NCBI GenBank assembly: GCA_035686365.1
Contig: DASRZM010000102.1
Span: forward strand, 1-24,466
Direction: 5' to 3'
Length of the DNA: 24,466 nucleotides
DNA from: DASRZM01 sp035686365
GTDB taxonomy: Bacteria; Pseudomonadota; Gammaproteobacteria; Xanthomonadales; Xanthomonadaceae
Under the pieces are notes generated by a model. The model saw only the letters and a list, made by a program, of their open reading frames with translations, was not told the DNA's origin and did no database searches. The position numbers were made by a program, and so were the translations under genes. This document shows, piece by piece, positions 7,958 through 14,970 of this stretch (the stretch's first letter is position 1; every line of letters begins with the position of its first letter).

Positions 7958-9136
7958 ATGAGGATCCCGAAACCGGCCGCCCTGGCGGCGACGATCGCAC
8001 TGGCCCTGGCCGGAACCGCCCCCGCGGCCGGCGCCGGACCGATGCTGGACCTGCGTTACCGCTACGAGCAGGTCGAGGAGGACCCGTTCGAACGCGACGC
8101 CCGCGCCCACACCCTGCGCGCCCGGCTGGGCTGGCGCTGGCAGCCGGCCGAGCGCTGGAGCGCGTTCGCCGAATTCGAGCACGTGCAGGCGCTGTCGGAC
8201 AGCTACAACAGCACCGCGAACGGCCGCACGCGCTACCCGGTGGTGGCCGATCCGGAGGCCACCGAGCTCAACCAGCTGTACGTCGCCTGGCAGGGCGCGG
8301 CCGCCGGCGCCATACTGGGCCGGCAGCGCATCAACCTGGACAACCAGCGCTTCATCGGCGCGGTCGGCTGGCGCCAGAACGAGCAGACCTTCGACGCCCT
8401 TTACGCGAACTGGCAGCCGGCCGCCGACTGGACACTGCGCTACGGCTACCTCGCCAAGGTGCATCGCGTGTTCGGCGACGACCACCCGAACCCGCTGATG
8501 GCCGAGCGCGACCTCGATGCGCACGTGCTGAACCTCGCCTACGCCGGGGCCGGCGGCCGCTGGATCGGTTACGCCTACCTGATCGAGGACCAGGACGCGG
8601 CCGCCGCTTCCAGCGCCACCTTCGGCCTGCGCCACACCGGCGAGCATGCGTTCGGTGAGACCACACTGGCGTGGACCGTCGAACTTGCGCACCAGTCCGA
8701 CCATTCGAACAATCCGGCCGACTACGGCGCGCGTTACTGGCTGCTCGAGCCCTCGTTGCGCTGGCGTGGGCTGGTGTTCCGCGCAGGCTGGGAGCACCTG
8801 GGCGGCGATGGCCGCAGCGCCGTGCAGACGCCGCTGGCGACGCTGCATGCGTTCAACGGCTGGGCCGACCGTTTTCTGACGACGCCGCCCGGCGGACTCG
8901 AGGACCGGTATCTCGGCATCGGCGGCCCGCTGGGGCCGATGACCTGGTCGCTCGTGTACCACGACTTCGAAGCCGACACCGGCGGTGACTACGGCCGGGA
9001 GTGGGACGCCTCGCTGGCCTGGCCGCTCCCGCATGGCTTCGCTGCGCTGGCCAAGCTCGCCCGCTACGATGCGCGCGGCCACTCCACCGACGTCACGAAG
9101 CTGTGGTTGCAGCTGGAGTGGAAGTACGCGCGTTGA
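7958..9136 (+). CDS. Outer-membrane porin, alginate-export (AlgE)-like
   Basis: This 392-residue protein has a signal peptide (MRIPKPAALAATIALALAG, cleavage near the AGA at residue 26). The rest alternates polar and aromatic residues in amphipathic strands, for example LDLRYRYEQVEE, WSAFAEFEHVQAL and WTLRYGYLAKVHR, and ends LWLQLEWKYAR as beta-barrels do. The LGRQRINLDNQRFIGAVGWR block resembles alginate-export-type porins. The substrate is not predictable; small-anion uptake is only a guess from the denitrification setting. The start at 7958 gives a standard signal peptide; an ATG nine codons earlier (7931) is the alternative. It is transcribed away from usp across a 185-bp region that contains an Fnr box. 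Confidence 0.82.
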   Translation: MRIPKPAALAATIALALAGTAPAAGAGPMLDLRYRYEQVEEDPFERDARAHTLRARLGWRWQPAERWSAFAEFEHVQALSDSYNSTANGRTRYPVVADPEATELNQLYVAWQGAAAGAILGRQRINLDNQRFIGAVGWRQNEQTFDALYANWQPAADWTLRYGYLAKVHRVFGDDHPNPLMAERDLDAHVLNLAYAGAGGRWIGYAYLIEDQDAAAASSATFGLRHTGEHAFGETTLAWTVELAHQSDHSNNPADYGARYWLLEPSLRWRGLVFRAGWEHLGGDGRSAVQTPLATLHAFNGWADRFLTTPPGGLEDRYLGIGGPLGPMTWSLVYHDFEADTGGDYGREWDASLAWPLPHGFAALAKLARYDARGHSTDVTKLWLQLEWKYAR

Positions 9137-9409
9137 GGCGGAGTACGGCACTTCCCGCCAAGCGGGTCGGGACGTCTGCCTTCCCGAGCCTACAGCCACC
9201 ACACTGCGAGCACGAACGCGGCGACCATCCTGGCATGCTCGCGTTCGACGCCGACGAGCAGGCCGATGCCCAGCGCCGTGGCCAGGCCGGCGGCGGTGCC
9301 CAGTGGCAGGTCCATCATCGAAGCTTGCCGTTGCCGGCCATTGCGGGGCAAGCGCCGGAAGCGGCTCGACGCGTGGGCGGTTCCGGTCAGCGGAACTTCG
9401 AAACCGCGC
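9137..9409. other. Non-coding interval holding a degraded gene fragment
   Basis: These 273 bp lie between the convergent porin and sco genes. The only recognisable content is the minus-strand remnant at 9190-9318. No strong terminator hairpin followed by a T-run was seen. Confidence 0.55.
9190..9318 (-). pseudogene. Remnant of an MgtC/DUF4010-type membrane protein gene
   Basis: This is a 42-codon ORF. Its first 27 residues, containing LGTAAGLATALGIGLLVGVERE, look like the start of MgtC/SapB-DUF4010 membrane proteins, which open with a hydrophobic helix ending in the (I/L)GLERE motif. After GVERE it jumps to HARMVAAFVLAVWWL and stops, which resembles a final transmembrane helix. The simplest reading is a large internal deletion joining the two ends of a gene that is normally about 400 codons. 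No ribosome site is visible. The family assignment rests on one motif; a true short membrane protein cannot be excluded. Confidence 0.5.
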
Positions 9410-10036
9410 TCAGCGCGCCGCCGCGACCGGCTCGGCGAGCGCCGCGCGCAGCGCGACGAGAAAGTCCGGATCGGGCGCGCCCTCGAGCTTGCTGGTGCGT
9501 GCCAGCACGCGACCGTCGCGGTCGATGAGGTTGATCACGCTGGAGTGGTTGAAATTGCCGTCCGGCAGCTTGCGGTACTGCACCGACAGCAGCGCGGACA
9601 GCTTGCGCAGGTCGGACGCGTGCGGGCGCGCCAGGGTCCAGCGCGAGGTGTCCACCCTGCGCTTGGCCGCGACTGCAGCGAGCACCTCCGGCGTGTCCTT
9701 GTCCACCTCCAGGGTGATCAGCAGCACGCGCAGTCGCGCGCGCTCGTGTTCGGTGAGTTCGTGTTCGATCCGCTTGATCTGCTCGACGATCAGCGGACAC
9801 ACGTACGGGCAGCTGGCATAGAACATCGTCGCCAGCCGCACCTGACCGACGCCTTCGGCGAACCCGAAGGCCTGCCCGGACTGGTCGGTGAGCGTGGCCT
9901 CCAGACGGTATACGGAGTCCTCGGGCAGCTCGCCCGCCACCGATCCGGTGGTGGCCAGCGCGGCGGCCAGCGCCAGGCAGGCCAGGAATCCGCCGCGACC
10001 GGGTCGGCGGGCACAGCGAAGTGGCCCCAGGCTCAT
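9410..10036 (-). CDS. SCO1/SenC family copper chaperone
   Basis: This 208-residue thioredoxin-fold protein has an N-terminal membrane anchor or signal (about residues 16-35). The SCO copper site is visible: C76-PYV-C80 in FYASCPYVCPLI, and H164 in NFNHSSVINLID. SCO proteins deliver or reduce copper for Cu centres, classically the CuA of cytochrome oxidase. Here the gene is last in nirK-nirV-sco, so copper supply to NirK is the likely task (inference). Its ATG overlaps the nirV stop in an ATGA, showing translational coupling. The start fits because the hydrophobic segment follows a short basic tail. Confidence 0.92.
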   Translation of the reverse strand: MSLGPLRCARRPGRGGFLACLALAAALATTGSVAGELPEDSVYRLEATLTDQSGQAFGFAEGVGQVRLATMFYASCPYVCPLIVEQIKRIEHELTEHERARLRVLLITLEVDKDTPEVLAAVAAKRRVDTSRWTLARPHASDLRKLSALLSVQYRKLPDGNFNHSSVINLIDRDGRVLARTSKLEGAPDPDFLVALRAALAEPVAAAR

Positions 10037-10893
10037 GGTGACGGCTCCTGCAGGTCCCGCGCGCAGCGGAAACCCAGGTTGCGTGTAGTGGACCCGGCCT
10101 GGAGCGAACTGAGCAAGGCCGTGCGCATGAGCACGGCATAGTTCTCCCGATCGGCCATCGAGATGGCACCGGCGCCGCAGAATCGCAGGATGTCCGGGTC
10201 GCCCTGTTCGCGGTTGTCGGCCGAAACCATCATCGCGTTGAAGTCCTCGACCCACTCCCAGACCAGGCCGTGCAGATCGCGGATGCCGTAGAGGTTGGCC
10301 GGTGTCTTGCCCACCGGCGGCAGCGCGCGGCCTCCCGGGCGGCTGTACCAGCCCAGGATGCGCTCGCGCCAGGCCGGGTCGCTGCGGGCGTCCGCGCGCG
10401 TTTCGTCGGCGGCCGCCACGTACTCCCACTCGCCCCAGGTCGGCAGGCGCGCGTGCTGCGCCTCGCAGTAGGCCAGCGCGGCGAACCAGCTCACCTGCGT
10501 GACCGGCTGGTCGGCGCGCACCTCGCTGCCCGGTTCGGTCGGGCCGGACCAGTGCGCGAGGTAGTTCTCGTCCACGAAGATCCGCGGCGCGCGGTCGCGG
10601 CGCCAGTCCGGGTACCGCCGGACGAATTCCAGGAACTCGCCGTTGGTCACCGGGCGCGTCATCAGCTCGAAAGCTTCCACCTGCTGGGCAAGGCCGACAT
10701 CGTCGAGCTTGAGCACCGAGGTATAGGCGCCGGCCGGTACCTGGGCCCAGTCGGGCTCCACTGCGGCCACCTGGGAGGTCCAGAATGCGAATGCCACTGC
10801 CAATGCGGCGCGCACCCACCGTCCCCGCGTGCGTGCAGGCGTGCCCGGCGGCAGGTCGGCCGCCGGGACGATGCCGGTGGAGGTAAAGGTCAC
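10033..10893 (-). CDS. nirV: NirV, formylglycine-generating-enzyme-like protein
   Basis: This 286-residue protein has a hydrophobic export segment (about residues 27-43) before a SUMF1/FGE-sulfatase domain with RPVTNGEFLEFV, QPVTQVSWFAALAYCEAQ, ARLPTWGEWEYVAAA, GLVWEWVEDF and the closing TTRNLGFRCARD. NirV proteins of this type are encoded beside nirK in several denitrifiers such as Rhodobacter; their function is unproven. The pair of active-site cysteines that true FGE carries shortly before NLGFRC is not seen, so sulfatase maturation is unlikely. The start is GTG at 10893, ten bases after the nirK stop, with GAGG upstream. The stop overlaps the start of sco. Confidence 0.88.
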   Translation of the reverse strand: MTFTSTGIVPAADLPPGTPARTRGRWVRAALAVAFAFWTSQVAAVEPDWAQVPAGAYTSVLKLDDVGLAQQVEAFELMTRPVTNGEFLEFVRRYPDWRRDRAPRIFVDENYLAHWSGPTEPGSEVRADQPVTQVSWFAALAYCEAQHARLPTWGEWEYVAAADETRADARSDPAWRERILGWYSRPGGRALPPVGKTPANLYGIRDLHGLVWEWVEDFNAMMVSADNREQGDPDILRFCGAGAISMADRENYAVLMRTALLSSLQAGSTTRNLGFRCARDLQEPSP

Positions 10894-10903
10894 GACAGCC
10901 GCC

Positions 10904-12424
10904 TCAGTGCGCCGCGCCTTCGCCGCGCTCGGTGCTGGCGCGCACGGCCGCGACCTCGTCCTTGCTGATCCGGCCGCCGCCGTTGTCCCAGTGGTTGAGG
11001 GTGTAGGTCAGGATGTTGGCGACCTCGTCGTCGGTGAGCTGGCTCATCGGCGGCATCACCGAGTTGTAGTCCTTGCCGTTGACCGTCACCGGCCCGCTCA
11101 GGCCGTTGAGGATCACGGCGATCAGCTCCTGCTTGGAGTGCTGTGCGATCCAGTCCGAGTCCGCCAGCGGCGGGAACACGCCCGGCAGGCCCTGGCCGCT
11201 GTCCTGGTGGCAGACCGAGCAGGTGCCGTTGTACAGGGCCCCGCCCGCAGCCACCTGCTGCTCGACCGTCAGGCTGCCGCCGGCTGCCGCCGCCGCGGCC
11301 TCGCGCACCGGCGCCTGGCTGACCGCCTTGTCGCCCAGGTAGACCGAGTCCACTTCCTTGCCCGAGTAGATCGCCAGGTTCTCCTCGCCATCGACCTGCA
11401 GGATGCCCAGCGCGCCCTTGTTGAAGGCGCGGAAGATCGAGTGGTCGACGAGCACGTAGCTGCCCGGCACCTCCAGGTGGAAGTCGCCGATCATCGCGCC
11501 ACCGGCAGGGATCAGCGTGGTCTGGACGTTTTCCTGGAACCGCGTGCCGCCCTCGAACCAGACCTTGTCGAAGATCTCGCCGATGACGTGGAAGCTCGAG
11601 ACCAGGTTGGGCCCGCCGTTGCCCACGTACAGGCGCACGCTTTCGCCGACGCTGGCGCGCAGGGCGTTCTCGCCGATCAGGGCGCCCTCGGCGCCGTTGA
11701 AAAGCACGTAGCTGGCGTTCTCGTCGATCGCCTTCTGCATGTCGAAGGGCTGATGGCCCTTCTCGCGGTACTTGCCCACGGTGTAGAAATCGCCCTGCAT
11801 CACGTAGTACTCGCGGTCCACCGCCGGCAGACCCTCGGGCGGCTCGACCAGGATCAGTCCGTACATGCCGTTGGCCACGTGCATGCCGACCGGCGCGGTC
11901 GCGCAGTGGTAGACATACAGGCCCTGGTTGAGCGCCTTGAACGTGAACTGGGAGCTGTGGCCCGGTGCGGTGAAGGTCGAGGTCGCGCCGCCGCCCGGCC
12001 CGGTGACGCCGTGCAGGTCGATGTTGTGCGGCATCTTCGAGTCGGGGTGGTTGTGCAGCCGGAACTCGACGGTGTCGCCCTGGCGCACGCGGATGAAGCT
12101 GCCCGGGACGGTCCCGCCGAAGGTCCAGAAGGTGTAGGTCACGCCCTCGGCGATTTCCAGGTCCAGTTCACGGACCTCCAGATCGACGATGACCTTGGCC
12201 GGATGACTCCGGCCGGTCGGCGGCGGAACCTGGGGCGGCGAGGTCAGGATGGCCTGGACGGGCTCGCCCTGGGGCGGGCCGAAGTCGCCCTTGCGCGAGC
12301 CGCCGGTGTCGGCCGGCGGCGAGGCCGCCTGCTGCGCGCCGGCCGGCGAGTCGCCGGTGCACCCGGCGAGCGCGAGGGCGCCCGCGAGGGCCGCGATCAT
12401 CACTGCGGCAGGTCCGGATTTCAT
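10904..12424 (-). CDS. nirK: Copper nitrite reductase with C-terminal cytochrome c domain, lipoprotein
   Basis: This 506-residue enzyme reduces nitrite to NO. The lipobox LAGC puts the lipidated cysteine at residue 22, as in AniA, followed by a Pro/Gly/Ala-rich linker. Two cupredoxin domains carry every expected ligand: type 1 Cu H133, C174, H182 and M187; type 2 Cu H138, H173 and H328; catalytic D136 and H279. After an Ala-rich linker (about 371-385) comes a cytochrome c domain with C402-SV-C405-H406 and MPPM (457-460) as the axial Met region. Such fusions bring their own electron donor. The ATG at 12424 has an AGGAG site. An Fnr/Dnr-type palindrome lies 75 bp upstream; nirV and sco follow in one operon. 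Confidence 0.97.
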   Translation of the reverse strand: MKSGPAAVMIAALAGALALAGCTGDSPAGAQQAASPPADTGGSRKGDFGPPQGEPVQAILTSPPQVPPPTGRSHPAKVIVDLEVRELDLEIAEGVTYTFWTFGGTVPGSFIRVRQGDTVEFRLHNHPDSKMPHNIDLHGVTGPGGGATSTFTAPGHSSQFTFKALNQGLYVYHCATAPVGMHVANGMYGLILVEPPEGLPAVDREYYVMQGDFYTVGKYREKGHQPFDMQKAIDENASYVLFNGAEGALIGENALRASVGESVRLYVGNGGPNLVSSFHVIGEIFDKVWFEGGTRFQENVQTTLIPAGGAMIGDFHLEVPGSYVLVDHSIFRAFNKGALGILQVDGEENLAIYSGKEVDSVYLGDKAVSQAPVREAAAAAAGGSLTVEQQVAAGGALYNGTCSVCHQDSGQGLPGVFPPLADSDWIAQHSKQELIAVILNGLSGPVTVNGKDYNSVMPPMSQLTDDEVANILTYTLNHWDNGGGRISKDEVAAVRASTERGEGAAH

Positions 12425-12463
12425 GTGCGTACTCCTGGGTGTGATGGTCCGAATGAGGATGCC

Positions 12464-12505
12464 AGCCTACCGGGGCAGCCGCCGCCGGGCCTTGACGGGC
12501 GTCAA
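12464..12505 (-). promoter_or_regulatory. Fnr/Dnr-type box with -10, nirK promoter
   Basis: The perfectly symmetric half-sites TTGAC-GGGC-GTCAA lie at 12492-12505. The minus-strand hexamer TAGGCT at 12469-12464 lies at the spacing expected if the box is centred at -41.5 of a start near 12457. TTGAC-type half-sites suit Dnr/NnrR-like as well as Fnr regulators. Confidence 0.78.
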
Positions 12506-12617
12506 GCCGGCCCCTTTGCCAGCGCAGGTTCATAACGGGGCGCGTGTGACCGCTCCGTCGCCGCGGTGCGCACACCCGGACCGGGGAAGTCCGCGCGGCC
12601 GGGTCGCGCTCAGACCC

Positions 12618-14549
12618 TCAGCGCCATTCGCCGGTGGCAGTGAGCAACCGCCGGATCTCGCGCTCCAGGTATGCGAAGTACCTTCCGATGTAGCTGATCG
12701 AGTTCTCGGTGTCGATCAGGAACGGATTCATCAGCGTGTGGCGCAGGATCACGATGCGGTCGGCGTCGGCCGAGTCGCTGTCCAGGGTCGCGGCGTCGAG
12801 CCCGAGCGCATCGAGCAGGGCCCGGGTATCGCGCTCGCCCAGGCGCTCGGGCTCCAGCGTGGTCATCGAGCCGAAGAACTCGCGCATCTGGACCGGCCGG
12901 GTCGGGTCCGCGCGCAGTGCCTGGAACAGCGCGCGTACGAACGCGTTGGCGCGGGCGACCTCGCGGTTCCCGACCGGGTTCAGGGTCAGGCAGACCAGGT
13001 TGCTGTCGGGCTCGAACGGAACCCGGCACAGCACCTGCTCTCCGATCCGGTCGGCGAAGTCGGAGGCCTCGGCACGAAACGCCTCGGTCGCGCGGATGCT
13101 CTGCCCCATGATCGCACCGAAGTGGTCGTGGTCCAGCGGCATCACGCGATGGGTGACGTACACGGCGGCAGCCGCGGCGCCCGATTTGGAGCCCTCCGGG
13201 ATGTACCGCCCGAGTTGCCGGTAGCGTGCGAAGTAGTCGCTGGTGCCGTCGCCGTCGAACACGTAGTCGGCATCCTCGACCAGCAGGTGCATGGCGCGCT
13301 GGTCGCGGCAGACGAAGGCACCCGAGCCATAGGGCACGAACCCGAGTTTGTGCGGGTCCACGGTCACCGAGTCGACCTTGCCCAGCGCCGCGAAGGCCGC
13401 GTGCACGTCCTCGCGCGGGAAGCCCTGGAACTGCGCCTGCATCGCGGCGATCTCCCGTAACGTCCCGTCGGCCTCGCGGAACAGGGTGGCCAGGTAGCCG
13501 CCCCATGCAGCGTCCACGTGGACATGGAAGCCCAGGCCGACAGCGGCCATGCGCTGGCGCTGCTCCAGCACCCGGTGCACCGGATCGATGGTGCCGAACT
13601 CGGTGCCTCCGAGCACGGCCACGGCCATCAGCACCGGTCTGCGTTCCCGCGCGCAGGCATCGAGGCGTTCGGCCAGGGCGTCGACGTCGATGCGCATGCC
13701 GCTCTCGGGCACCAGCTGGAGCTGGTTGCGACCCAGACCCAGCAGCTTGATGCCCTTGCTCCAGGAGTAATGCGCCGTCACCGGTGCCACCACGCACGGC
13801 GGCTGCAGCGAGCCGTGGCGCGCGAAGAATTCGACCAGGCCCAGCGATTCGAGTCGTTCCTCACGCACCCGCGCGGTCCAATGCCGGCGCTCGCGCGCCG
13901 CCAGCGCCGCCAGCCAGTGCTGCCATTGTTGCAGCAGGGCGATCGTCGCGTCCGGGGACAGATTGAAGGCGGCCCAGTCGTCCTCCGGAAGTTGCAGTCC
14001 ATCCGGCGCGGCGGCCCGCAGTGCGACCGGGAACGCTTTCATCGACAGCGCCAGCCGCAGCGCCTGGTAGTTGGCGACGGTGCCGCCGGAGGTCAGGTGC
14101 CCGAAGGCACAGTCCTCGCGCGTGGGATCGTCGATGTAGCCGAGCATCCGCGCCAGCTGCAGGCCGACCTGGATCTCCAGGTCGATGGTGACCGGGGCCG
14201 CATCGGCGCTGACGTTGTTGGGGTTGTACGGCAGCGCCAGGAACTGCGCGGCCAGCGCCGGCAGCAGCAGGTCGGAGACCATGTGGCCGATATAGCGCGG
14301 CGAATGGAAGGGCACCGAGTGCTTCAGCGTCGCCGACAGTGCGTGCAACTCCCTGCGCAGGCGCGCTTCGTAAGCCTGGAACTCCGGGCTCTGCGCGGCG
14401 TGCGTCGGGATCGCCGGCGGATCGTCCGGATGGAAGTTGCGCCGCCAGTAGACATGATCGCGCAGAAACTCCACCACGAGTTTTTCCAGCAGCGAATCGT
14501 TCTCGCCGTAGGGGCCCAGGAAGCACGGATACAGCCTCGGGTCGCTCAT
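12618..14549 (-). CDS. PLP-dependent group II amino-acid decarboxylase
   Basis: This 643-residue protein has group II decarboxylase landmarks: YNPNNVSADAAPVTIDLEIQVG, HLTSGGTVANYQALRLA, H260 in TAHYSWSKG (expected to stack on the cofactor), D346 in VHVDAAWGGY, and the PLP-binding lysine K401 in DPHKLGFVPYGSG. Length and N-terminal layout (WRRNFHPDDPPAI, FHSPRYIGHM) recall bacterial tyrosine-decarboxylase-like enzymes rather than short GadB, but the substrate is unknown. Removing CO2 from an amino acid consumes a proton and yields an amine. The ATG at 14549 overlaps the sirB stop (ATGA). It is the last gene of nnrS-sirB-decarboxylase, which has an Fnr-type promoter, so anaerobic or nitrosative expression is expected. 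Glutamate, tyrosine and other amino acids are all possible. Confidence 0.88.
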   Translation of the reverse strand: MSDPRLYPCFLGPYGENDSLLEKLVVEFLRDHVYWRRNFHPDDPPAIPTHAAQSPEFQAYEARLRRELHALSATLKHSVPFHSPRYIGHMVSDLLLPALAAQFLALPYNPNNVSADAAPVTIDLEIQVGLQLARMLGYIDDPTREDCAFGHLTSGGTVANYQALRLALSMKAFPVALRAAAPDGLQLPEDDWAAFNLSPDATIALLQQWQHWLAALAARERRHWTARVREERLESLGLVEFFARHGSLQPPCVVAPVTAHYSWSKGIKLLGLGRNQLQLVPESGMRIDVDALAERLDACARERRPVLMAVAVLGGTEFGTIDPVHRVLEQRQRMAAVGLGFHVHVDAAWGGYLATLFREADGTLREIAAMQAQFQGFPREDVHAAFAALGKVDSVTVDPHKLGFVPYGSGAFVCRDQRAMHLLVEDADYVFDGDGTSDYFARYRQLGRYIPEGSKSGAAAAAVYVTHRVMPLDHDHFGAIMGQSIRATEAFRAEASDFADRIGEQVLCRVPFEPDSNLVCLTLNPVGNREVARANAFVRALFQALRADPTRPVQMREFFGSMTTLEPERLGERDTRALLDALGLDAATLDSDSADADRIVILRHTLMNPFLIDTENSISYIGRYFAYLEREIRRLLTATGEWR

Positions 14550-14950
14550 GAGGGCAGCCCTGCGAGAAAGCCCAGCGGATGATGGGCGCGTGCGATCGAG
14601 ATGATGAGCGCGTAGATGGCCAGGGCCGCGGCGAAACACACGGCCTTGCGCCCGCGCGTGGGTGCACGCCTGAGCGCGTAGGTGCCCAGCACGATATAGG
14701 CGACCAGCAGCAGTACCTTGGCTGTCAGCCAGCCGTGCACGAACGGGTACTGGTGCAGCATCGTCGCCAGCATCAGTGCGGTGGTCAGCAAGGCGGTGTC
14801 GTTCGCGTAGGACAGGTAGCGCACCGGCGCCCACATCGCCGGGCGCGGGGCGCCGGCCAGCACCAGTGTCCCGCGCGCGAAGAACAGCCCGCCGCTGGCC
14901 AGGACGGTGGCGATGTGGATCCACTTGATCTGCAGGTACCAGGCGATCAT
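14546..14950 (-). CDS. SirB family integral membrane protein
   Basis: This 134-residue protein has four hydrophobic segments (about 8-28, 50-66, 75-92 and 103-121). It shows the SirB pattern of WIHIATVLASGGLFFARG, YANDTALLTTALMLATMLHQYPF and GWLTAKVLLLVAYIVLG, with histidines that might bind heme. SirB-like proteins have no proven biochemical role; genomic association with NnrS suggests a part in membrane redox or NO handling. The ATG at 14950 is separated from the nnrS stop by 16 bases, spanned by a seven-codon reading frame, and the stop overlaps the decarboxylase start. The ribosome site is weak, consistent with coupled translation. Confidence 0.85.
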   Translation of the reverse strand: MIAWYLQIKWIHIATVLASGGLFFARGTLVLAGAPRPAMWAPVRYLSYANDTALLTTALMLATMLHQYPFVHGWLTAKVLLLVAYIVLGTYALRRAPTRGRKAVCFAAALAIYALIISIARAHHPLGFLAGLPS

Positions 14951-14970
14951 CGGGGTGGGAACCTGTTCAT
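14947..14970 (-). other. Seven-codon coupling ORF between nnrS and sirB
   Basis: On the minus strand ATG 14970-14968 overlaps the nnrS stop as ATGA. The frame reads MNRFPPR, and its TGA overlaps the sirB ATG as another ATGA. It may hand ribosomes from nnrS to sirB, which lacks a good Shine-Dalgarno site; equally it may be chance. Confidence 0.4.

Noticed and set aside
9410..10819. Single 469-codon frame spanning nirV and sco as a fusion
   Set aside because: The region upstream of ATG 10036 is a wrong-frame reading of nirV; the ATGA overlap shows two separate genes.
10829..12535. 568-codon plus-strand frame opposite nirK and nirV
   Set aside because: Translation is Val/Arg/Asp/Gln-rich antisense text with no motif, while the minus strand encodes complete NirK and NirV.
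12618..14924. Longer 768-codon start for the PLP decarboxylase
   Set aside because: The extra N-terminus is an out-of-frame reading of sirB; ATG 14549 overlaps the sirB stop and begins the family-like N-terminus.
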